From positions 129,715-161,568 of the forward strand of contig BFEA01000177.1 of assembly GCA_003427395.1 (NCBI GenBank): DNA of 31,854 bases, in the 5' to 3' direction. The position numbers were made by a program, and so were the translations under genes. Below, one piece after another: positions 20,378-30,486 of the stretch (its first letter is position 1; every line of letters starts with the position of its first letter). This DNA comes from Chara braunii. Its lineage: Eukaryota > Streptophyta > Charophyceae > Charales > Characeae. A model generated the notes under the pieces. That model made no database searches and was not told the origin of the DNA. It saw only the letters and a program-made list of their open reading frames with translations.

Positions 20378-23300
20378 TCAATCGTCGTATCGAGCAGGAC
20401 GACGGCGAGTGCGCTGTGGAAGCTCAGAAGCATCCGGCTGCTGCTGAAGGTCTGCCTCAGATGGAGCAGGCTCGACTTCAGCGGTCTCCTCAGCCGGAGG
20501 AGAAGGAGGAGGGTCAGTGGGTTGAGGAGGAGCAGTGAACCCAGCACGACGAGCACGGTCATAGGCACGCACTAACATGCGAGCGTGCTGCAAGTGCTCG
20601 AGGGGCTCCCAGGTAGCCTCCTCATCAGGGTAACCCTTCCAACGTACGAGATACTCGACGTGGGGAGGGTTGTTGTCGGTGACTCAGCGACCAATGATGT
20701 CTGAAACGAGAAACTCCTCGTGACCGTCCACCATGATGGGTGGAGGGCGCTCGTATGGTCGTCCAACGAAACACTCAGACGGTCTGCGGTAAGGACGCAG
20801 TAACGAGACGTGGTAGACATCGTGCACATGAGCCTGGTGTAGGTAGTCGGGCAGCTTCGCACGGAAGCTGACCAGGCTAGATGCCGTATCAGAACCGACG
20901 GCCTGGAGGATGCGGCATGGGCCAAAGAAGCGACGCCGAAACTTGCGAAGCGTGTCCGCTTCGAGCTGTAAGTGGCGGGCGTCGATAAGCACATCATCAC
21001 CGACTTTGAATGGATGATGCATCCTCGATCGGTTCGCACGTGCTGCCATGCGAGTCTGGGAAGCGGCTATGTGCTCATGGGCGGTCTTCATGATCGACGT
21101 CATGTGTGCAACTCAATCGTCCAGCGCGAGACAACTCGTGTCGGGGTGCAACTGGGACGGTCGAAGGAAGTCCGCGGGAACACGAGGGTGATAGTCGAGG
21201 TCGCAATAGTAAGGCGACATCCTTGTGGCTGGCGAGACGGCGTGGTTGTTGGCTATCTCCTTGTGGGCAAGATGAAGATCCCACTGCTGGTCGTCACGAA
21301 CAATCTTTCGAAGAATATCTCCGAGAGTCCTGTTCGTGATCTCGGTCTGACCATCAGTTTGAGGATGGTAAGACGAGGAAAAGCGGAGCTGAATGCCGTA
21401 TACCTCGTGGAGCCGTCGCCAGAATCGGCTCGTAAAGCGCGGGTCACGGTCAGATATGATGCTCAGATGTAAGCCGTGGTCACGCACGACTCGGTTAAAC
21501 ACGATGTCGACGACCTCACGTGCACTGATGGCATAGCGGCACGGAACAAAGTGTGCACGCTTCGTGAAGCGGTCGACGACGACCAGGATAGCATCATGAC
21601 CGCGAGGGGTCGGAGGACGATGAGGACCGATAAAGTCCATCAAGATGAACTGCCAACGACCCTCAGGGATAGGAAGAGGCTGGTGCAAACCATAAGGCAG
21701 GTGGTTCACACTGTTCACCTCCTGACAGGTGAGACACTTTGCGACGTAGTCCTTCACAAAGTCCTTGCGCTTCGGCCAGACGTACAGGCGGCTCAAACGA
21801 GCCAACGTCTTGTGGAAGCCCATATGACCAGCAGCTGCCTGGTCATAGAACTCTGCTTCTGCTCGGACACGTAGCTGTCCAGTGGAGGGAACGCAAATAC
21901 GGGGCTCTCTGGTGCCCGGTGAACCGTGCCAGTACACAAGATCGTTGTCCCCGAGAGAGTAGTTCGGGACGGTCTTGCCACTCCGAAGGGTCGCGTGGAT
22001 GTCGCGATAGTCGGGGCGAAACTCGTCGATCACCGAGTGGTGGACGGTGGTGACCGAGATGGAAGAGAGCTGGATGTGCTCTTGGTCGTGGTCAGGGCGT
22101 CGGGATAGGGCATCTGCAACCCGATTAGTCTCACTCTTGATGTGCTCAGTGGTGAAACTAAACTCGGATAGGTCACGCCACCAGCGAGCCTGTCGAGGAG
22201 TGAGCTTCGGCTTTGTCAGAAAAGCCTGGACAACAGAGTTGTCCGTGCGCACTGTGAATGGTGCCCCGTGCAGGTAGTGATGCCAGTGCCGAGCGGCATT
22301 AACTACTGCGAGAACCTCATGTTCATCAGCAGTGTAGTTTATCTCGGCGGGCAGGAGCTGACGGGAGTAGAAGGCTATTGGACAATCACCTGAGCGAGAC
22401 TCGAAAGTGCCGTCCTCGGCGATGGTAAGAGAATAGTTAATAGAAGGCTCGTCTGTAGCTGGACGAGTAGGCGTCAGTCGGGAAGCAGTGGTAGGGGTAG
22501 GTGGTGGGAAGCGAGGGATACGAGGATGAGAGGAATCAGGAGAGGAGGGGAAGACCTAAGAAAGCACTGCTCCTACAACGAAGTCTGACGCATCGGTGAT
22601 AAGGATAAAAGGGCGGTCAAAATCGGGTAGGTGAAGAACCGGTGCACATGTCACCGCCTTCTTGAGGGCGCGGAAGGCGTCCTCGTGGAGGGGTGTCCAA
22701 GCCCAGGGTGGGTTCTTCCGGAGGAGGATGGAGGTAAGGACGTAGGAATACCTAGCATATCCCCGGATGAAGTTACTGTAGTAGCTGGTCAGGCCTAGGA
22801 AGCTGCGAAGCTGCTTGGCGGATGTGGGAGCGGGCCACTCCGCAATAGCAGTGATCTTCGCGTCGTCCATGTGGAGACCCTGGTCAGACACGTAGTGTCC
22901 TAAGAAATCTACTTTGTGCTAGGCAAAGCGACACTTGCTCAGCTTGGCGTAGAAGCCATGTCTGCGCAAGCGGTCAAGGACGTCGCGGAGATGTCTGAGG
23001 TGTTCCTCAAGGGTACGACTGTAGACTAGGATATCGTCGAGGTAGACGAGAACGTACTGCTCCAGGATGTCCCTGAAGATGTCGTTCATCGACCTCTGAA
23101 AGGTAGCCGGAGCATTAGTGAGGCCGAATGGCATCACCGTGAACTCGCAGTGGCTGAATCGTGATCGGAACGTGGTCTTCAGCTGATCGTCTGCAGCGAC
23201 GCGGATCTGATGGTAACCGCTACGAAGATCAATCTTCGTAAAGAAGCGGTTGCCTGCTAGGCGGCCGAACAACTCATCGGAACGAGGCATGGAGTAGTTG

Positions 23301-24750
23301 TTCTTAATCGTGTAGCGGTTGAGACCGCGATAGTTGATGCAGAGACGGAGAGTTCCGTCCGCTTTGCGAGCAAAGAGGACGGGTGCACCACACGGGGAGT
23401 TGCTGGGTTTAATGAAACCCAGTCTCGAGAGCTCCTCAAGCTGACGCTTGAGTTTGGTGGCCATGGGGATCGAGAGTCTGTAGGGTGCTTGGTGGTGAAC
23501 ACGATAATCAGGCACAAGCTGAATGGAGTGCTCGACGTCACGCATCGGTGGGATGCCGGCGTACGAGAACGACGATGGGAAAACGTCGTGGTACTCTCGG
23601 ATGAGGTCACGAACTGCGGGCTCCAAGTCGGCCGTATATCGTGCGAGTTCCTCAGCGTCAGCGTCCACGCGCGACGACGGGGTGGACTCGACGGACGGCG
23701 GAGGGACGGAAGTAGAGATGGGAGTCATGGAGATAGAAGGAGGATCGGGCTCCAAAGGGATGAGCTCGGCGTCGGGACAAGGTGGATCATAGTGTAAGAG
23801 ATCCATCACGTTCACCATAAAGAAGGTGGCGTCGTTCTGTCGGATGAAGTGAGCGAACTGTCGAGGCGAGATGACAGTGATAGAGGGAGATGGTGTGGGC
23901 ACTGAAGGCTCCGGGGGAGGAGGATCGGGGCGTGGTGTCGCAGTGGTACCTATGAAAGGTACGCGATACGTATGTCCACACTTCGTTTTGAGAACGAGAG
24001 TGTTGGTCGCCCAATCGGCCTCGGTGCTGCGGAACCGACGACACTACGGAGTGCCGAGAATGAAGTCGTACCCCGTCTCCATCACATCCAAATGTGCAGA
24101 GGAGCGGTGGCGACGAGATGCCGGGGACCGATCAGTCGGCTCGAGGGTGAGGAAGAAAGGGAGATCGGTGACCGTCTGATCAAAGAAGCGCTGGGTCTTG
24201 TCATCCCCTAGGATGACAGAGATGGGAGACGGAGACCCGGTCGTAGGTAAGCGGGCTTCTTTGACCACACGGGGGTGAATGAAGTCGCCCTGAGAACTGG
24301 AATCCCACAGCGCTGAGTACACCCTCGTGGAGGTCCCCAATCGTACTAGGATGATCGGGAGGGTGCGATCAGGGTCAGAGAGGATGGTGAGAGGGCGACG
24401 CAGGGCTGCGACATGGAGAGTGAGTCGCTCCTGACGAGCCTGGAGCATGCTCAAGTCCAGAAGAGAGGACACAACGTCCTCGCGAGTAGCGAGCTGCTCG
24501 CTACAACGGCCTGAGCGAACGGCTCGACGCGTCGGTAGTCGCGGCAGGGAAGGAGGGGAGACGGTGGTCTGCGGATGCGCAGACGGTACTGCGACAGAGG
24601 GCTGAGTACACTCTGTTGAGTCTTGCGATGCCTCAGCTCCAGTAGCGAGAGGGCCAAACCTCGATGGAGATGTCGGGAAGCCGGCTACTGAGGAGGGCGC
24701 AGGTGTACACTGCACCGTGGCTAGGAGGCGCCGCGGGGACGTGAGGCGTC
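20378..24750 (-). pseudogene. Chromovirus pol: protease, RT, RNase H, integrase, chromodomain; broken
   Basis: One frame carries all domains. Protease (about 24044-24420) has WDSSSQGDFI where the family has DSG, so the catalytic Gly is Ser (near 24290-24304). RT (22919-23600) has [12 protein letters not shown] and YLDD (23033-23044). RNase H (22140-22890) has ITDASD, a TADEHEVLAVV block and RTDNS. Integrase (21113-22060) has GHMGFHKT and CLTC for the zinc-binding HHCC fold, then MDFIGP, SDRDPRF and GQTEITN for the DDE residues. A chromodomain follows (about 20570-20690: VEYLVRWKGYPDEEATWEPL). Stops at 24044, 22919, 22556 (TAG) and 21113, 20684 (TGA) each need one transition from Trp, Gln or Arg. 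The end at 20378 is a TGA after a basic RTRRRPARYDD tail. Confidence 0.9.
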
Positions 24751-26768
24751 GGGGGGGGACTGAGCACGACGCTGACGAGAAAGGTCAGCATAGTGGCGGT
24801 CGACGGCGGTAGTGTAAGGGCACCGCGAGGAGCTATGACCGTCCAAGCGGCAGCACAAACACCCACGCCGACCCAGAATAGTCGCACGTTCCTCAGCGGA
24901 AAGGACACCACGAGGAGGGACGAAGCCGTGAGGGAGGTCCTCCTGAGGGACCTCGGAGGGCGACGCGCCAGCGTGACCGGGGCAGCTGCGTGCCCGAGAG
25001 AGGGCAGAGAGCGCGAGCTGAAGGCGCTCAGCTGCAAGGAGGGTAGAGTCCTCCAAGTGATAGCGGACGGCCTCACAGAGATCGAGGTCGTCGCTGTGGT
25101 CGCCCTCAGGTGACAGTGGGGCAACAGCGTCCTGCTCACCATACTCCAGCGCGCTGAAGCAGCGCGAGAAGTGGCGGCCCTGCTACGTGGAACGGCGGGG
25201 GCGACCGCGGAAAGGGGAACGACGCTGGGAAGTGCCGTGAGAGGAGGAGGAGGCGTAGCCCGTGCGCTGGGGCTGGGAGGAGGAGGCGGGGTGCAGACGG
25301 GCTCGCATCCGCTGGTGGTCCCTGGCGGCCTCGTAAGCCTGTGGGGCCGATGTGAACTCGTACCGCCATAGCTTTGAGCGGTACTCGTGCGGAAGGCTGG
25401 CCAAGAAACGGTCGATAAGGGCAGCCTCGGGGAGAAACGCCACGTCGCAAACAAGGCGGGCGTCCTGAAAGACCTGGATGTGGCGATCCAGGCCGGCAGC
25501 TCCACCAGAGCCGGACCAGCGTGTAGTGACGACACGCTCGAAGGCGTCAGTCACGTCGTATTAGGCTCCGAAGCGATCCTTGAGGAACGCCTGGAAATCC
25601 ACGAAGGTCGGAGTCCGACCCTCACGAAGGGAGTAGGCATAGAAATCCTCCCAGGCCTCGAAAGGACCGCCACGCAGGCGCGTGGAGAGGTGACCCACCC
25701 ACGTCTCGGGTGTGGCGCCCATGAGAAGGAGTGTGCGGGTAGCAGACTGCAGCCACCAAGACACGCGTATGCCTGTACCGTCATACAAGGCAATGTCCGA
25801 CAAGCGGATGAGTGGTGCGCCACCGTTTTGGCGGCGAGGGGATCGAGGAGCAGAGGCCTGTGCCACGGTTGAGTAAGTCGGCGCATGTCCTGGAGAAAGG
25901 GGCGCACCTGACTGTGCGCCCGGGCCGCATGGGGGAGCGGCGGTGGCAACAACGGCAGGCTGCAAGGGTGCTGCGGTAGAAGAGGTCGCAGCAACCGCGG
26001 GAGTAGGAAGAAGGTAGGAAGGAATTGTATAGGGTGCAGGGCGCGGAAAGTGAGCCGGCATGGGAGGAAGGGTAGAGGAGGTAGGGGGTGCGCCCGAAGG
26101 CGCGGCCACCTGTGAGGGTGGGGGTGGCTGAAGGCGTAAGAGGGCGAGGTCGGCCCGGAGCTGGGCAATCTTGTCCGCGAGACCTCGAACGTAGGTCGAT
26201 CGAGGGGTGGCAAGAGGAAGAGTGGAGGGGGTGGACGCACAAGCGGTGCGGGGCATCCCAGAGGGGGGAGAGCCAGGTGGCGCTGCGGTCGTGCGAAGGG
26301 GAGGGAGAAGTGGGGCACCCGGAAAAGCTGAGACCATGGTAGCGGGTTGTTGTACCGTGGCCGTAGTGACCGGGATCTGGGCGGGTGCGCCCGAAGACTG
26401 AGGGGGGGCCTGGCTCGTGGCGGCCGTCGTGCTAGGGGCGTGGACAGTCACCAAGATGGCCGGGTCAGGGACAACGGAGGAGGAAGCTCCGCCGTGACCA
26501 CCTTGTCGGAGGACGGGGGACCCGGACTGGGAGCCAGGAGATGACGGACACGAAGCGTCCTGGAGTTGCTGCATGCCGGCGGCAAGGGTCGCCACCTGCG
26601 CCTGTAAGGGCGCGAGGGTCGCGAGTTGCGCCTGGATGGGCGCAAGGAGGGAGGTGAGGAGGGTGTGTAGATCCCCTTGGGGCTGTGGCCCTGGTCCGCC
26701 GTCACGGGTGTGGAGCCCGATGCCGTGGTCATCGCCGTGTCGGCGGCGTGTGACGCACCGTCGGCCAT
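24721..26768 (-). pseudogene. Chromovirus gag, broken
   Basis: Gag forms the virus-like particle and binds RNA. The likely ATG is at 26768 (MADGASHAADTAMTTASG), next to the single undetermined base at 26770. A frame change near 26700 then moves into the main gag frame. An N-terminal coiled-coil-like LAPIQAQLATLAPLQAQV (about 26650) and a Pro/Ala-rich linker come first. The capsid-like gag domain follows (about 25250-25830, with ALYDGTG and LKDRFGA), then the zinc knuckle CLCCRLDGHSSSRC (about 24850). Stops lie at 25561 (TAA), 25183 (TAG) and 24721 (TAG). The first two look mutational because homology continues in frame; the last could be mutational or the natural end. Pro-pol is in the -1 frame from here. 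Confidence 0.82.
24751..24758 (-). other. C8 homopolymer at the gag/pol frame junction
   Basis: In the minus sense eight C lie nine codons before the TAG that ends the gag frame. Gag is open upstream in one frame, and the -1 frame is open from here straight into the protease. The run would allow -1 slippage on C CCC CCC. It is equally where a one-base indel in the genome or assembly would arise. Confidence 0.5.
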
Positions 26769-26770
26769 GN

Positions 26771-26869
26771 GGAGATGACGGACCGGACTGGAGGGGGCCA
26801 GAAGAGATCCGCGTGAGCGGAGGGCGTAGGGGGAAGTCCACGGTAGAAAAGGCCAATGCAGGGAACATG
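26771..26869 (-). other. Chromovirus leader
   Basis: Sits between the gag ATG and the repeat block on the right. A PBS is expected here, but none matching the common plant tRNA primers could be recognised. The single N at 26770 is at the start-codon edge. Confidence 0.4.
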
Positions 26870-27412
26870 CGACACAAAAGAGACGTGATCCCCCTCACTC
26901 ACCTTATCATCCGTGATGCTGCTGTCTTTACTGATGCAATGTCGACCTTCCAGACGCAGGCGCTGGCGTGGCATCCTTCACTCTGCCATTCAATCTTCAC
27001 GATACATATGATGAAGAGACGCGATCCCCCTCACCTTATCATCCGTGACGCTTCTTTCTTCACTGATACAATGTCGATCTTCCAAATACAGGCGCTGACG
27101 TGGCACCACGCACCAATGTTGATAGCTATAGATTGGAACGACGCCAATATTCACACACTTTGCCTTGCTAGGGGCTCTCTTCGCTTGACACCATCGACAT
27201 TGACCGGAGTCAATGCACACTATGCCTTTTACTGTGTTTGTCAACCACGATGGCTATGGAGTCTTCTGCGCGAAACCCAGGGAACACGTGATAGAAGGGA
27301 CGCAAGTCCCCTCACCTCACCCGCTCACCACAGGTCAGACGGGAGTACACGTCAACCTGTGACGTGTGCCGTCTAGTGCCTCTGTCGGACGCGCGTGCGC
27401 TAGGCGCTTCCC
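26870..27412 (-). repeat. LTR-like block related to the 528-bp repeat
   Basis: The reverse complement matches much of 2890-3250 and 3430-3855: the AGCGCCTAGCGCACG edge, a GACGTGTACTCCCGTCTGAC block, CCCTGGGTTTCGC, CCAATCTATAGCTA and GCGTCTCTTTTGTGTC. It occupies the 5' LTR position of the chromovirus. It holds an internal duplication of about 95 bp (26879-26978 and 27016-27106, offset 137 bp). The plus-strand open frame crossing it is not taken as a gene. Whether it is this element's LTR is unproven because no 3' partner is found. Confidence 0.6.
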
Positions 27413-27444
27413 TCCGCCCACCGTCAGCAGTGCTACCGCCTGCC

Positions 27445-27718
27445 ACTCAGCTGTTGCTTGTGGTGGGCCTGTGTGGCCAAATTTGTTTATGAACTCTGCC
27501 ATGTTCATGTGAGTCCATGAGGTGGGTCTCTTGTACGCAGATAGCATCCAACCAATTCCTGCCCCCCACCCCTCTGGAGAGATCCCAGATTGCTCGTTGT
27601 TTTTTGGTTTTAGTGCGGCCAAACCATTCAGGAAGCGTAGGTCCAAGTTCGCCACTCTTTGACATTGGTTCCAGATTTTATCCTTGCCATACACTGCTTT
27701 GACCGGGTCCATTGCCAT
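27445..27718 (-). pseudogene. LINE-3 ORF2 start (endonuclease N-terminus)
   Basis: Two overlapping frames share the homology: NLDLRFLNGL in one, then LDAICVQETHLMDSHEH and HKQIWPH in the other. They align with LINE-1 8990-9180 (LDLRSFNVNGL, CIQETHLMNTD, HKAIWPH). The catalytic Glu of the QETH motif is present. One frameshift separates them, and the rest of the endonuclease is lost at the junction near 27445. Confidence 0.8.
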
Positions 27719-27733
27719 AGTGATGTGGTTACC

Positions 27734-30058
27734 TCAGTCGCTCCCACAACTGTTGCTCCTTTTTCCAGTCCCTTGCCCCTGACAGCAGGTCGTTTCTGTA
27801 GTGAACCATTGCAGGTCTTCCTTCGTCAGATCAAAGCAGATGAGAACATCTATTTGTGCCATTTTGGCGGGGCCTGCAGTGATCAGCTGAAAGGTATGTG
27901 CTCCCGGTGCATATGTTTCCATGATGTGGGTGGACAAATGCATTTTCAGGATCTCTGCAGCGTCCTTAGAGTGTCGGTTGCACGGTTCTGCCCAAAAGGA
28001 GGTCCACCCCTGCAAGGTCACCCCTCCGTGTTTGCTTCCTTCCACAGGGGATAGTCCTATCTCTCATCTCCCCTCCTTCAGGTGTATTGGGATCAAAAGC
28101 GCCACCTATTCTGATGGCGGCCCCATGCCCTGTCCCATTTCGATAAGGTGCCTAAGTTTCCTTTTCCTCACCTGTGCCAGCGGTGTGTTCTCGTCAGAAT
28201 CCGGAGGGGCGTCAGCTGGTTTTGGGTCAGGAGCCAAGGCCAGCGGGGCCTTGTGTTCCCCATTATGCTGCGAGGTCGAGGTAGCGGAAGGCTTAGCCAG
28301 CTCAGCCACAACAGGGGAGGTCGAGGTGGCCTGCGCCGACGGACGGAACCGCGCAAAGACCATAGTGGCTAGTCTGTGCCAAGCCTCCGCACACTGCATC
28401 CTAGCCCGTAGGCCACGTTCCAGCGCTTCTTTCAGGGATGCGCTCGAATACAGCAACGTGAACAAATCAATGTACATTTGGTCCCAGAACCCCTCCGTGA
28501 CAGGGTCGTACTTTGCCCTTAAAGTTGTCATCAACCAGTCCGCCACTACTGTCAGTTTCTCTTCTACTGGCATGTGCTGCGGTGGGGCCCCCTCCTCCTC
28601 CCCTGCAACCTGTGGTTCAGGTGTCAGGCCCTCCGGGGTTGCTCCCGCTGTATCCGAAATTGGGTCCACATCCGTCGGTTCCACTGAAAGCGGCGTTGAA
28701 GGGGTCCATGTGCGGCTGCGTTTGGCTTATATCTGGTTCCCCTCCTTCCACAGCCTGTGTATGTGAACCCACCTGTGACTGGCTTGTCTCTGGTCCCCCA
28801 CCTACCGCAGCCTGCGTATGCGAATCCCCGTCCATCCCCTTCGGATCAGTGCTCGACTGTTGTTCTGGAGGAGGCCGGGTTCCTTCAACGGCCTGGGTCA
28901 GTTGTTTCCCTTGTTTACCCCCCCCCCCCCCCCTCTCCTCCCTCCACTGGCTCCCTTCCTCATGCATGTATTCTCTAGCAGGGGGGCCAATGTCATTGGG
29001 TGGCCCCTCCCTTCCTTGTGTGGCAATCTCTTTCTTCCCGCCTTCTGAATCCTCTCGTTGCAGCACCGGGTTCTGCTCATGCCTCTCAAAATTCTGACTG
29101 TTCTGTGAACTGGTTCTCTCAGGTACGGCCCCGGGCATCGGATGTTTCGGGATCCATTTTCCTTTCTGCCCTTTCTTCCCCACTGTTCTCCAAACTCCTC
29201 TATCCTGGTCACCTTGGGCGGGGTCCTGCGATAGAGGCCCCTTCTGCAGTTCATCCCCTTTCTGTAGAGGCCCCTTTCGCAGTTCATCCTCCTTCTGTAG
29301 AGGCCCCTTCTACGGTTCTTCCTTCTGTAGTTTCACCTCCACTGGTGATGGGGGGGTCCAGGTGTTGGGGGGACAGGTTTCCCAGCCTGGTTCCCCCATT
29401 TTCTCCCATACCCAGCCTAAGGGGACCCCTTCCCCTGTTCGATCTTCGACATATACCCAGCCCTCATGGCCTGAGTCCACTGTTCTCCAATGAGTCGCCT
29501 TTATTGGGTCTCTCAGCAACCTCCCCGTTGCTCGGGTTACCTTCTGTGGATGAAGGTGATAGCTATACTCTGTGCACAAGTGGCCATAAACTCTGCATTT
29601 GTGGCACGACAGCCGCATCTTGTGTGCCGTGTGGATCATGTATTCCTTGCCCCCAACTCGATACGGAATCGCATCGTCTAGGGAGAAGGGTTTACCCTGA
29701 GGAAAGTCTAAAGCCACCATGCGGTAGTCGTCCCTTTTGGCGACGTATGATGGGAGGGGGTCAATGAAGGTGACTATGTTGTAGAGCTGGCCGAAGTCGC
29801 ATACAAAAGCAGCCTGGATTTCCACCGGGATGTGGCACATTTCAACCCAGTAGAAATCCTGCATTAGCTGTGCCCTTCTCTCCTCCGGTCCCTCCCGGTG
29901 CTGCGGCTGCCATGGGTAGATCCAAACCTCGGATCGTTCGCAGCGTAGGCGTTTCCAGTTGTCAATCAGTGAAACACCTGTTTATCTGCTTCCAGCATAC
30001 ACAGAATCGTGAAAAGGGTGTTGGACACCGGTTGAATCCAAAAGATTAAAACAATATG
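27734..30058 (-). pseudogene. LINE-3 ORF1, broken
   Basis: Reads in pieces. About 29865-30050 matches the IQPVS..TIL region of LINE-1. At 29310-29864 lies MQDFYWVEMCHIPVEIQ with the zinc knuckle start CHKCRVYGHLCTEY. Then come three 11-residue repeats (KGPLQK-type, 29215-29312) and a charged, Gln/Gly-rich linker to about 28690. After a frame change near 28680, 28106-28684 carries the conserved VADWLM..WDQMY block and KRKLRHLIEMGQG. Finally 27734-28045 carries a block aligning with LINE-1 8570-8660. A TAG at 29310 and a TGA at about 29972 (within the 30050 piece) interrupt it. Trp is kept where LINE-1 has TGA at 7588. The final position of the knuckle Cys is not conserved (His/Tyr region), so zinc binding is doubtful. 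Confidence 0.75.
29232..29312 (-). repeat. 33-bp in-frame tandem repeat in LINE-3 ORF1
   Basis: Units at 29232-29264 and 29265-29297, and a partial unit from 29298, each begin TAGAGGCCCC on the plus strand. The period of 33 bp encodes an 11-residue, charged KGPLQK-type repeat, so the repeat expanded without changing frame. LINE-1 lacks it. Confidence 0.8.
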
Positions 30059-30486
30059 TTAAGGCGGTACTCACACAACGGCGACATAGCAGCAAAATCT
30101 TCGAAATTTGCAATCCCGCTTTTGGTGAAGTACTACCCCGCCCGGTCACACAGCGGGAGCAAATCGAAAAGGACACGAGCCGGACTTACTGCCAATTGCT
30201 GAAATGGTGCCTTGTGTGGTCACACTGCGCGAGGCCCAAATCCTTCCACCTCCCCTCCCCCCCCCTCTGGCTTGGAGCAGTTGATAGATGCGCTGAAATT
30301 TCCTTTCACGAAATCCCAACTGAAAGAAAGAATTTGCTACCACCTCCAGAGGTGGTAGCAAAATGCCCTTTCCCGCGGCTCGCCAGGCCGCTGACATTTG
30401 CTACCTCTTTTCCTACGTTTGCTATGGCCCAGCCACCAAATATTTGCGATTTTGAGAAGAAAGGCCCTAGTGTGAGTATGCCCTAA
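30059..30486. mobile_element. Candidate MITE or small DNA transposon
   Basis: The left end reads TTAAGGCGGTACTCACAC (30059-30076). The right end, reverse complemented, reads TTAGGGCATACTCACAC (30486-30470). This gives imperfect terminal inverted repeats and a possible TTA/TAA target duplication. Inside, the left motif is echoed at about 30147 and 30217 (GGTCACACAGCG, GGTCACACTGCG). A 13-bp perfect hairpin lies at 30333-30362. No transposase is encoded. It abuts the end of LINE-3 homology, so it may have inserted into that element. Confidence 0.45.
30333..30362. other. 13-bp perfect hairpin
   Basis: TTTGCTACCACCT (30333-30345) pairs exactly with AGGTGGTAGCAAA (30350-30362) around a CCAG loop. 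TTTGCTA recurs at 30389 and 30417. Confidence 0.85.

Larger units (their letters stand above)
20378..26768 (-). mobile_element. Ty3/gypsy chromovirus internal region, degenerate
   Basis: Order in the minus sense is gag with a CCHC knuckle, aspartic protease, RT, RNase H, integrase, chromodomain. That order with a C-terminal chromodomain identifies a chromovirus. The region is GC-rich compared with the LINEs. Eight in-frame stops interrupt an otherwise readable gag-pol. No flanking LTR pair could be established: the right flank holds a repeat related to 2732-3855 and the left flank holds nothing similar. Confidence 0.92.
27440..30058 (-). mobile_element. Third LINE fragment, opposite strand: LINE-3
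   Basis: Contains ORF1 and the first part of the endonuclease, both aligning with LINE-1 in the same order. It stops inside the endonuclease near 27440-27460, where the repeat flanking the chromovirus begins. RT and 3' UTR are absent. Its 5' side ends near 30058 at a candidate DNA transposon. It is more GC-rich than LINE-1. Confidence 0.85.

Noticed and set aside
24633-25535. 300-codon minus-strand frame overlapping gag
   Set aside because: Alternative frame of GC-rich gag; the knuckle and capsid-like motifs are in the other frame.
26573-27376. 267-codon plus-strand open frame
   Set aside because: Antisense to gag and continuing into the repeat block; it contains the undetermined base and no domain.
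30061-30150. Extension of LINE-3 ORF1 homology upstream of 30058
   Set aside because: A weak resemblance to the LINE-1 region near 6060-6120 was seen, but the stretch falls inside the candidate MITE ends and the match is too poor to keep.
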